A DNA stretch of 64,000 nt, from contig OX359249.1 in NCBI GenBank assembly GCA_947179485.1, forward strand, positions 37,806,250 through 37,870,249, in the 5' to 3' direction. Of this stretch, positions 14,084-25,708 are shown one piece after another. This stretch comes from Allacma fusca. Taxonomy: Eukaryota > Arthropoda > Collembola > Symphypleona > Sminthuridae. The number at the start of each line of letters is the position of its first letter. Position 1 is the stretch's first letter. The notes beneath the pieces are model-generated. The model saw only the letters and a program-made list of their open reading frames with translations. It had not been told where the DNA came from and did not search any database. A program made the position numbers and the translations under genes.

Positions 14084-17000
14084 AACAACCTCCTTCACTT
14101 CGTCCCTTCTCCCTGCACATATACAAGAGTTAAAGACAGACAATTTTGCAAAGGAATGTATATATATGGAGAATTTTTTTTATGCACAACTGAGCATGTG
14201 AAAAAAAATTCGTCGCTTATTATTATTCATGCAAGTTTAGAGCGGTAAAAGTCTAGATCCCGCTCAGCATTTTCCCCCATTCAATTTTACAGACACAAAA
14301 TAAGTCTTCTTATCATCTTGTTTTTCTTGAATTCAACTTGTGAGGCGAGACAGGGAATTTTTACCATCTTGGTCTCTACCTATTTTACATTTATGTGCAT
14401 AGAGCATGTATGTATGTAGCCATAGTTGAGATTTTTTTTTAACCTGACACAAGCCGTTCGTTCTCTTTCCTTACAGACAAAAAAAACCGTTTTCCAACTC
14501 TTCCAGGAGCTGATGGTGGATGTGCAGAAGATATGGAGAAACTCACGTCTAACTACTTGCCTAATGTTTTCAACGTGATTTCTTTACCGAAAATATATTA
14601 CACTACAGATGGAGACGCATTGATGAAGAGCTTCTCTTCAAACAAAAGTCCAGAGCATCAAACTCTCGGATCTTCTCTCCTAGAACCCTTCTTCTTCCCT
14701 CATCATCTTTCTTGTTTGTGCTCTTCCCTACCCTCTTTTGCTTATGACTCTTTCACTGTGCCCGCGGTGGCATGTTGTTCTTGCTGGATGTACTTTTCTT
14801 ACAAGTGGAGTGGAAGTGGGTTAGACGCATGACGCATGGATGTACATATGTACAGTACACAAGTCTACCTCCAGTGTGGAAAAATGCGTGGGTACATACA
14901 TATGGACCCTTGTATTTGTCCCTTAGTTACATAGGGAAACGTGTACAAAGTTTGTCTATGTTCATGCACTTACACATGTAATAATGTATTTCTCTCTCAA
15001 GTTTGCCAAACAAGTCTTCCCTTTGGCTCGTCATTGGATTTAAGTGGAGTGTACTTATAGAGCGGTAGACATGCACAAGGAGAAAGGCCCGATGGTGCAG
15101 CTTATTTTTCTTCATTCCCTGTCACTTGGGTTTTTATTTCTACTTTTCACTTAGAACTCCGCATCCGACACGATCCTCAGCATGAGTGTAAACATAAGAC
15201 CAATCTGAGAAAAGTTTTATTTCTTTCGGGGAGAAAAATACTCTCAGTTCTCACATTTACTGCAAAAATGCTTTACTACTTCCCAATCACGACGGAGACA
15301 ACCTACACCTTGGGTTAACTGGAGCCACTTATCTTGAATAACACGGGCTGTGCCCAGCCATACGATTTTGAATTTAGCCAAAGAACAGAGTTAACCAAGG
15401 GTGAGCTTGGTGTAATGGCCTATGATGAGAGTCCGCGAGGTATCCCCAATCCCCATGTATCACTGATGTACCACCAAAACTGCCAAAAGGGTGATGAAGA
15501 AGATGATGAAGGAAATAAAAAACTTTCCCCTTCTTGTTGACGGAGTGTTGTTAAATGTTTGCAGTTAGAACAGTAGTAAATAATATGAAGTTCTCTGCAA
15601 AGAAACCTAGGGCTTGTTCCTCTTTGAAGGTAGGAGGGAAAATAGTCTCTGGCCAAAGGAGTCCGGGTTTTTAACAAAGTTACATCTCTACTTAATATCA
15701 GTATAAAGGTTGAGAAAAATTAAAACTATATTTTCATGCCGGGTTTGCTCAACTTAGATTGTAATTTATCTGTTAAATTTCTATCTAAGTTTGTTCCCGG
15801 GAAATAACTGGAAGCACCCGTATATGAAGTATATGAAAGTATAAAGTTGGAGTAATGTTCGGAGGAGATTTGGCTGGAGATAGAAAGATGGGGAACAACT
15901 CCGTTGGACCTGAGTTACAACGAACTTTCCGTCGTTCAGAGAAAAAAAAAAGAGAGTACCTAGAAGAGATTGAAGTAGCATGGAAAAATTCCATTAAAAC
16001 TCCGAGATTGGAGGAACACTTGTAAAATTGTGAAATAACTAATGTCATTTTATACTAAGTGCTGGCGGAGTAAACCTTGGAATGAATGTTTAGTGGCAGG
16101 CCTTAAATTGGAAAGCTACACAGCATATGCGGGTGGGTTGCCAGCTAATGCAGTCATCTCCCTAGAGGAACTCCTTGGGAAGGGAGAAATGAATGGAGAT
16201 CAATTGAATCTCGCGGGGAATCCCATTTGCATCTCCACATTCAAGTCTCTCGAGTTCATAAACTTGATTTACCTGTGGCTCATACCAATCCACAAATGCA
16301 GAAATTTAATCATTTTTCCCCCTTTCTCTTCCCACTTTTCTAATTAAGAGCAAGCCCTATATCTTGCATTAAGACTATACTTACAATCTCTGAGGATTTT
16401 GGAACAGTGTCTGGGAGAAAGCAAGTTTGAAGAGTCTGACTTAAGAAAACACTTTCGGTGGGAAGGAATATTTGAGAGTTGGTCGGGAGAAAAAGCATAT
16501 TTGAAGAGAGCAGGTTGTAGTCAAACTAGAGCATCTGTTCTCTACAGTGCCAGAATTTATCCAATGACAGCTCAGTCGTTGAATTCACATGCGGAATGGG
16601 ACGAAACGGTGGATTGAACTTCTCTCCGGAATAACATGGGAGGGAATGCCTGCTGCAGGAGATTAGACGACAGAGTTTAGTGTCGGAGAAAACAAGTAAA
16701 AATAACTATGGAGCATAAAATATAGGAAGGGAGAGGGAGAATAAAAGAGCGGGTTTGACAAATAATTTGTGTACTTTCACCACATTGAGCGTGAGGTAGC
16801 TGGAAAAAGGAGAAAGGCGAGAGGAGGAAATAGTGTAAGTGAAAGCGATCGGGAATTGAAAGAAAGTCTGACTTTAACGCCTCATGTTTGCTCGAATGTG
16901 AAATGTGTCAGGATGTGGCGATGAAGGAGATCTTAAATTGATATCTGGCACATGATACATGTTCCGTAGGTAATGAGCTTGAGGAAAGTTGGTGTTGCTG

Positions 17001-19330
17001 TCAAGTCTTGAGACGACATGTGTCTTCGCCTTTGTAATAATTACATCCAGTGTGAAGCATTGAGGCACTCTTTGTGAGGGAAACCTATGTATGGAGAGAA
17101 AGATGAATGGAAGGAGGAAGAAGGAATAGAAAGGAGACAAAAATAGCGAGGCGCAATCTAAAATAAAGGGAATTGCAGGAGGTGGCCTTATTGAGAAAGT
17201 TTGATATTGTTATTTTGTCATCTATATGCGATTGCTCCTCAATCACGTCACGGTCATGAAGACCAAAAAACGAAAGCTACAGTATGTACACACTACGAGG
17301 AGGAGGATGCTTTCGATCTTACGATCCCAATTTTTTGCGTTTTATTATTTAGTTTCCGTCCCGTCGCCTCTGCATTCATCTCCTTCCAACTACGTTTCGT
17401 ATCCCTGCCCCTTAAAGCCATTTCACTTTATAATCTCCACACTTATATTCCCACGTTTATACGTACTATTTGCAGATGTCCTGTATATGCGAGCTTCAAA
17501 TTTGGTCTCATACAAACCTGGCCCCATTTCGAGTGCGCGAATTCATATAACCATATCTACTGTTAGCACTGGGAATTTCTTGTTGTCTAGCTCCAACCAT
17601 AAATACATACTCAGTCAGTAGTCGAGCCCATATAAACTCACTTTTACATTTCGAATCACCCAATCTCCTCATGCCTTTCTCAGAAATACCTCCATGTAAT
17701 AGTAAAGAGTACATGGCAGGAACACAAAGTAAGTAGGGAAAAAGGACTTAAATTGCAGTCTGTCGATAAGTGTATAATGTTAGTGTGGTGAAAGTAACTA
17801 TCTACTGTTATGGAAGACTAGACAAAAATCGATCAAGTCATGCGGTTTTTCCTTATGCCCGGAGGTGTCACAATGGCGGTACATTGATTCCAAATTTTTA
17901 CTCCCAGCTCTTTACTCTTTCTTCATTACTCTCCTCTCGCCTCTCCTCTCACGCGCGTCAAAATGAGTAAACAGCCCCAACTCTCAGACCCCAGCACAGT
18001 CCTTATTTGCATTGGCGAAGGAAAACAAGACTTTTGTTTGCTCAATTCAAAATTCACAAAAACACTTTTTCATCCCCATGGATTTTTATCAAATTAAAAG
18101 ACAGGCATGGAAACAATTTTTAGCAATCAGGAAAAGATCCTTTGCACACACACGTCCCAACCCACGGGAGATCTTCCCAGGAAATCTGTAGATATACCAC
18201 CTTCCACCCCTCCCCCTTCAGGCTCCCCCTTGCCAATTGCATGCCCAAGTAAACATGCTAAACAAGGACGAGAAAATAAAATCTCCATGGAAGAAAACTG
18301 GCTCAAGAGCTGCATGTGCCAACCTCCTGTATACCTTTCCAATAATACTTATAGGCTCTTACGCGATTCTCTGCTGGAATTTAATTTCACATTCAATGTA
18401 CCTCATCCTCAGTATGTGCATTGAAGTCCCTCATGTGAAAGTTCTATCTAGTAAGATCCTTCTTCATACAACACCAAGATATAATTATATAGAGCTCTGG
18501 ATGGAAGTCAACGAGAAAAACATCACGTCAATCTATGCAAATTCTCATGGAGAGATTTCAGTGGATTGAAATTTATAGGAGGGAAAAATTGATTAAATAA
18601 AGCGCTTTTCAGGGCTGTCAAAGCTAAATGAAGATGATTTGGACGACTGGAGCTCTCTCTCTCATTCAGTCTTAATACTATTTTATTCATACGCGTAAGA
18701 TAGGAAAAGAGGTAGGAGAGCTTCAATACACCAGTTACGACTGCCTTTACTCTCCTCAAAAAGATCCTGTGCACTAAGATTCTCCTCAAAATATGGTAGG
18801 GAAGGGTGATCATCTGAGCTAGTTCTGAGAATCGATGGTTTACTCTGCATTTGATTCGTATGCTTTTTTTTTTTACAAAGGAATAAAACCTTTCCTATGC
18901 AGAAGAGTAGATATCTATATATCTATACAGATATGTACATGTGAGGAACTGTACAAGAGAGAGAGTGAAGTTGGTATTGATAAGAGAGAGTCAAGAAAGA
19001 CCAATAGGTGATGGAGAGAAATCAGGCAATGCATTCCTTTCTATTTCGGTTTTCTGCTTTCTCCAAGTATTTGCTCAATTTTAACTTAGATTTCAAACAA
19101 TGGGAATTTCATTGTGTGTTTGCAAGTGACGATGCTATTGGATTTCGATGGAGGTTGCTTACGTATTTTGCCTGTCTCTCCCCTCAATGCTCATACATAA
19201 GTAAAGCCGAGGAGAGTAATGGAAGGAAAGAGGAGCCGGCACGTTTGCATGGAAGGGAAGGAGGCAACTATACTTATAATTTTCATTCTTTGACCTGCCT
19301 ATACAATTTCCCTTCTTTTCTCTTTTTTTT

Positions 19331-19346
19331 TCTCTCTCTCTCTCTC
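19331..19346. repeat. (TC)n microsatellite
   Basis: 16 bp of TC after an eight-T run. Confidence 0.95.
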
Positions 19347-20379
19347 AACCTGATATGTGTTTCTGTGAAAGACCGAATTCTGTTGGCGGATTCCCTTTCA
19401 AGCTGAATTCAGATTGCCATTTTTCTACTCTCCCTTTTTATTATTTCCAATTCATTGCATTGAAAACAGAATAAAACCCAAAAGATTTTCTTTAAATCAT
19501 TCTTTGTTTACTTTTTCTCATACTGGCAGGCGATACAGGGTTTTCAAACCTTAATGCACACACGTAGCCCTGCAGTGACTGAATTCTCCAGTTTCCCTGC
19601 ATTTTCCCTTCCTTGTCTCAGCCTATCTTTCCACTTGTATGGTTGCAGGAGTGGGAAGATTGAAAATAAAATTTACTTAGACTTGTCAGGCTCATTAAAA
19701 TTCTGGGAAGGGATGTTTCAACATTCTTGGTGCATGCCACTCTATGTGTTGAGACGGATGAATGGGACTTTTCTCAGTACACAGAAGTATTTTCCGGTCT
19801 TGGGTTTACTACACCGCTCCACTGTCATGCTACACGGTTACCATTAAGGACCTTATGTTCTCTGGGGATCGACGCTACCTGCATCCATGATTGTTTCAAA
19901 ATAAAATTTATTTTCTCGAAACAAAATATATGAATATTTAAATAACGCTCGGATTTTCCAATTTCCTCCCTTCCTTTCTATCTACCTGACTCAAGTTCAT
20001 GAATGTAGATGCACACCTGCACATACATACATAGATATGCGTATGCACACTCCTTGGAGACACATGTGCAAGCCCTCACACGGTCAGGATCTCATTCTGG
20101 GCTACGTGCACATAAAGGTACATGAACGCATCCGTGCAACCTGTAACTTTCAGCGGGGCGCATCTGTGTGTGTATGTATGTCAGTTGGAAATTTAACAGT
20201 GTCTGGAAAAAGGTAACACAGTTGAGTGAGTCGTAATAGGTATAGAGAAATGCCTCAAGTGAATTTCACTGTGTCTTTTGAATTCACTGTGAAAATGGTA
20301 TTTATAACTGGGACGAGTCTCCCATATAATACGTTGCAGCTCAGTTCATAACCTAATACAGATCTACACAACTACTACT

Positions 20380-20636
20380 CTACTCCAGACACGTTTTCAA
20401 ATCCGACGATCCTACATAGATATGTATATGTGTCTCCACTGCAAAGTCAACCTCCTTGCACACACTGCAGTCCTGCAGAATGTCTTCACAGAGGCTACAT
20501 CCTCTACCTAACTCATCACGAGAGGAATCTATAGGAATCAGAGCAAACAAGCCTGTACTTTTATAGAATAAATGTTGCATGCCTCTCAGAACATGAAAAT
20601 TCTCATCGTTATGACAGAGTCCACTCATATTCCTGG
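20380..20636 (-). CDS. Possible terminal exon, cysteine-containing, unrecognised
   Basis: A strong acceptor (ATGTGTTATTGCAG) opens an 85-codon frame ending in TAG at 20380. It starts RNMSGLCHNDENF and contains GRGCSLCEDILQDCSVCKE, with two CxxC pairs. It would need one base from an upstream exon. The three-exon candidate upstream already ends in its own stop, so this would be a separate gene or an alternative end. No homology recognised; it could be a chance open frame. Confidence 0.17.
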
Positions 20637-21014
20637 CTGCAATAACACATGTAATATGAGTCAAGGAGTGTGCAACATCCAGTCATGAGTAGACTCAGCG
20701 TAAAGTATGAGTCCAAAGTAGGGACTCAGACAGGACTGGGAAGCATAAAGCAATCAAGCTGTAGGGCTATGGAATAAAAACAAAGAGAGGGAGAAAAGTA
20801 GTTTTTGTATGGTACAAATAAAAGAAACCCCATCTCCATTTGTTATAACACTCCACTAAATTGCTAACTTATGTTATGATTTTTCCGAGGCCCGATGAGA
20901 CTCCCGTCCCAGTTGTTTTTAAATCCAGGGAAACGATCATATTACTAATGTCCTTACTGGGATTATTTTTATAGGTAGGAACATTTCCCTGCAATTTTAA
21001 GCTTTCTTTTAGCT

Positions 21015-22362
21015 TTATCTCTGACGTTTATGTCTAGCTACAGATTGAGCTTTGGAGAGGGCCCGAAGTGCTGTCACACTGATCCCTATACTGGGCACAA
21101 GGAGTTTGCCAGTTGCTACTAACAATGAGACTAGAGTCGACATTTTCACTGGGATTGTTTTCGACTGCAGATATTTTCCTCGGCATTCATTATACACCCT
21201 ATAGCTGTGTTCAGCCTCGACCAGAGGAAATTTTCAGTTGTTTGTAAATCAAAACGACAAAAGAATGGTACGAGGTGTCGATGATGGAGTATTTCTCAGG
21301 GTGTAGGAAATCTGCTTTGAGTATGTTAGGACAGACTGTATCTCCATATATGTGTATTGTAGGGATGCACGTACCTGGAGAAAAGTGAAAGAATCTGTTA
21401 CCCTGTAACATCTGGTACTGTATTCATACTTCCCGATCATTTCATACCTACCAGGTCTCCCCGACAGAAGTTTGTTGTTGAGCGGAAGCGTATTATTGGA
21501 GAACGAAGAGTTAGTGACAACATTTGATGTTATCAAGCTCATATATGTACAGTCCTGCTCGATGACAAACGTGCATTGTTATTGTTTCCCGTTTCCTTTT
21601 AACTACAGCATTCCAAAATACAAAAGCTATTCATAAAAAAATCTACCTCAGCCTTCTATCCCTTCCTTCCTCTTGTGTTTGGGGACAACATAGAAAATGT
21701 CATCGTCCACTTTTGTGTAGCACCCGACATGGTCCCCTTCTTTGGAGCCTACACTTCGATACCTACCCCATAAATATTTATACGTATACATGCTTCAACA
21801 TGTGAATGAACCTGGAAATTTTCTCAATGAGAATTTCGAACATATGTATAAATAAGTCTGAGTTTTTATTTAGGGAAAGGACCCTCCGACTAATATTCAA
21901 TGTTATACTTTATGAATGCCTGCTACTCAATCCAATGCCTGTGTATGGACATGAAGTGAAAATAGAAACTTATACCTACCCTTTGTCTTGGATTCCAAGG
22001 CAGCCTCGCCTTTGATGACTTTGAAAATTCCAGTTCTCTGGCTGAGTTCACTTCATCCATTTATACATACGTAGAATTTGTGCTAACAGAAGGGAGAAAT
22101 CGATTTAGGAAAATGTCCTTTCCTTCCAGCAGCCATCTTATGTAAAACACTACATGATCAACTTCATTTCCCTTTCTGTTATTATACAATTCAATTTCAT
22201 ATACTTACTTCACCATAGCTACTGTCGCTCGGTGGGTTGATCAACATTGTGACCCTCAGCGAATTCCCTAGCATACAGCCTGTGCCCATCTCTTCCCCAG
22301 CCGTAATAACACATTCCAGGAACATACTCCGAGGGCTTGTATATGAACCCACATTATAGTAT
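21015..22362 (-). CDS. Possible three-exon gene (3' part), unrecognised
   Basis: Three blocks splice in one frame: 22362-22209 (acceptor TTTTCCCTTGTAG, donor GAA|GTAAGT, 51 codons), 21554-21375 (acceptor GAGCAG, donor CAG|GTACGT, 60 codons) and 21215-21015 (acceptor TTTCCTCTGGTCGAG, 66 codons and TAA). The first block enters needing two bases from an upstream exon that I could not find. The peptide contains five cysteines (LECVITAGEEMGTGC, EDCTYMSLI, STRCYRV, YNECRGKY), an NSS and an NNT glycosylation-type site, and a hydrophobic then basic tail ending RHKRQR. No family is recognised. Introns of 654 and 159 bp are plausible, but consensus splice sites occur by chance in this DNA, so the call is tentative. 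Confidence 0.27.
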
Positions 22363-24128
22363 CTACAAGGGAAAATCCTCATGTTGCTTCACAACTTGTA
22401 CCCGACAAGAACAAAAGTGTGCAATGAAGTTGGAATGTTCTAGCCAAACCATTCCTATAAAACCAGCTTGATGCTCCAAATCACAAAATGTTTGGCCTAT
22501 GGAAACATTTGTGACCTTTCTCTTTTAGAAAGAGCGGAAGCACAGAGCAAAGCAAGGTTTAAAAAATTTAATTACAATTCATTTTTCACAGGAGTAACAG
22601 CCCGTGAGTGGACTCCCAACACTGCTGAGCTTGTAAAAACCGTGAATATTAATGAAGAGCTGGCAGTACACATTAAATAAGATACAAAGACAATGCCCAT
22701 TGGTCCCGTAAATAATTCAATGAAAAGCTCTTTGGGGAATTTTAAAAATTCATAATACACTCACAAACATTCTCGCTCGGAGAAAAAAAAAACCCAAGGA
22801 TTAGTTCTATTGGGTTAAAACGAACTGTTCTACTGAATTATCGACGAATGAGGTGGAATTTCAGATGGAAGGGTCTGGTGAAAGCACGAAGCTTTCATTT
22901 CCTCAGGGAAATTTAATTTTTCAAGGAAGTCAATCAAAACGAAAACCTGTGAGTAGTTACTACCCCGAAATAATTTATATCTGAAAGAGTCGAAGCCTTA
23001 ATTTAATTTTCATTCGGGAGAGAGAGACTCCTCCAACCAATTATTCTACACATGAATTTTTATACACTTTCCTCAACTAATTATTGTCGAGGCAGAGTCG
23101 GTTGACTTGGCAAATTAAATTTTCCACAGTTTTGCTCCTACACAAGCTAACCTTCTCGGGACCGCCTACCTTTCCACAATCTATGTACCAGTCAAAATTA
23201 GTTCATTGCATTATGAAACAGTATTTGAATTTGAAATTAGCTATTGGATGTATCTATGTATCTATACCTACATAATTAAATAATGTATGTTGTTCAATAT
23301 TAATGAACCCCGACAGAATGAACATTAATGTTGTTTCTACATAAGTCTACATTTATTTTATGAATGCTTCACTTGTTAAAGGGTTAGAACGGGGCCCGTT
23401 ATGTTGTAAGTGAACTTTGTTGTACTCACTGGAGCTTTAACTTGGAAATCGGATTCAAGACAAACTATGTAATTATTTACACCCATCTTACCTATTCTCC
23501 CAATGTTTACATTGCATTTAATCAAGCGGAAACAACTGTATGGATAAAGTTTTTGGGCCAAATTATTTCACAGAGAGCACTATGAGGAAATGCATGGTTG
23601 GGCACGAACCCATGTACTCCAGCTTGAACAATGGTCCAAGGAAACACCCATATGTTCCATTCTGCAATCAAAATGTGTTGTAAGAAGTGAAATCTTCCGA
23701 GAACCTTTCTCCCACCAACTATTTATACTTTCTGTTTCTCTCTACGCTCTATAACTTGATAACTTGGCAGAACATCTAGAAAAGTTGACCCCACTACCCA
23801 AAAGGAGAAGAGGTTACGTACAAATCCCTATTTACATGTTGTTTTCTTAACGTGCTAAACCTTCAATTCATTTTAAACTTGTAGGGTTTTCATCCCAAGA
23901 AGAAGAGAGTGAGCAGCTGGGCTCAAGTGGCTTGCGAGACCACTTTAATTCTGTACTTACAGTAAACAAGGAGCTAATTTCTGGAGATTTCTTTAAGTTC
24001 CTCCAGTAAAGGAACTGTCACGCCTTCAAGGCCTGTATCAAGAGCTCTTTGGGTTACGTATTTGCTCAAATGTGGATAATAATACGGCTCTACCGTACTC
24101 AAATCCCACATGAAGTTAAATAACGCAT

Positions 24129-24154
<26 letters not shown>
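24129..24154. repeat. (AC)n microsatellite
   Basis: 26 bp of uninterrupted AC. Confidence 0.95.
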
Positions 24155-24159
<5 letters not shown>

Positions 24160-25611
24160 TGAACTACAGCACACTTTGCAATTAGCTGATACTGCCGTGG
24201 CTGACAATTGGTGAGTAATAGAGGATGACAGAATCTCCGTTTATGGACGTATCATTTCCTTTATGATTGGGGCATGGGAGTAGGAGTGCGGGGAAGAAGA
24301 GTCAATTAGTAGCTACCGGAGTAGCTATCGGTAGTGGTGCGGAGGAGTTCCATGCAATGAATTAGCAACGGGGTAATAGTAAGGGAATTAATCGGAGGAT
24401 TAGTTGTGTACCCGCTGGGATTTAATACCAAAGCAGCTCGTTACAGCAGTGCCAGTGCCCAACAGCCTTGAGTTCTTCTATGGATATATAACTGCCCTGT
24501 GAGACTCAACCAAGGAGGAATATCTATAGATATCTACTCCTATCTGTGGAAAGACGGACGTGCGTATCTACACACTCCATGAATTCTCCTTGACTCTGGT
24601 TCTGCCAGGGGAAAAAAAAGGAAGAGTAGAAGTCAGAGACCTTGTGTTCCAAGAGAGCCTACTAAAAAGGGGAGAAAGAAGTTAGGAATTTTCCCTTGTC
24701 CACTTAAATCCTTGGGATAAATCTGATGACGGGTGTATGTATGTATGAGTGTCTCCGAAGGGAAATGCATGAGTAGGAGTAAAAAGACGCCAGCTCTAGT
24801 TATCAGCTGTGGGTGAACATATTGGGAGGGATAGTAAATGTCCCGGAAAAATTATTTCTATTCAGCAAGAAAGTGAGTGTACATACTAATGATGACAAGC
24901 GCCCGTATCATCTAAATTAACCCAATTAATGTTAATGAACCTTGCTCACGTCGCCTATCCAGTTACCCCACCGTTTAGTTCCTGTCTTCATCGCAGTGGT
25001 GTCAAACTACCTCTCCTCTCTCATTGGATTCCTCCTCTGTAATTTGTTCTGTTGTTACTTAATGCCATCATTTTTCTCAACTATGGAGCAACTATTGAGA
25101 AACGCATGCCTTTACATTATAATTAGTCACTTTCCCCATTAAGTGCATCTCACTTTTGTATACTTTTGTGGACTCTCGGATAATTATATATATGTATATC
25201 TACGTAGTCCCACTTTCCCTCTCCTAGCCTCCCATTCCTGAGAGAACTTGATATAACTAATATGAGTGTTACGTGAATACATTTCTCTTCCTTACACGGC
25301 ATAAGTCTTGGCAAGGGAAAATTATTGATGGGGTATGGCTTAGAGAGCCAATCTGGCATCGCTGACGGTTGACTTACACCATGCCTGTGAAGATATCAAC
25401 TTGATTGAGCATCACAGTACAATAAAAGCTGACAATCAATTCCTTTTAAGGGAAGTTTCGTCCGAGGATAGGAAAAGATGTGAAAGTTTTTTGTATACGA
25501 CCGAGATCATATAATACATTTTTATTGCGTAATCGTAAACTTTTTCGCTTCCCTACAATACCTGAAGAATGTGGAAAACCTTGTGGGGCCTAAACGCTAC
25601 GTTGTACAAGC

Positions 25612-25651
25612 GCACACACACAAAAACATATACACACACACAGACCCTGCA

Positions 25652-25705
<54 letters not shown>
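25612..25705. repeat. Compound (CA)n / (TC)n microsatellite
   Basis: Two short CA blocks are followed by 51 bp of uninterrupted TC at 25655-25705, the longest simple repeat in the window. Both strands read open across it, producing spurious Ser-Leu or Arg-Glu repeat frames. Confidence 0.95.

Positions 25706-25708
<3 letters not shown>

Larger units (their letters stand above)
1..20379. other. Gene-poor region, nothing recognised apart from simple repeats
   Basis: Open frames are short (at most ~130 codons), mostly Leu/Ser/His/Cys-rich, and many are paired with antisense frames, as expected by chance. One stretch at 4411-4223 (minus) has a fair acceptor and a protein-like frame but no partner exon. 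TACA/CATA tetranucleotide runs occur around 2241, 2758, 20026 and 20170. No RNA gene or transposon is recognisable. Confidence 0.5.

Noticed and set aside
22575-22680. Plus-strand block after a good acceptor (CATTTTTCACAG) ending in TAA
   Set aside because: The upstream candidate exon joins in the wrong phase and introduces a stop.
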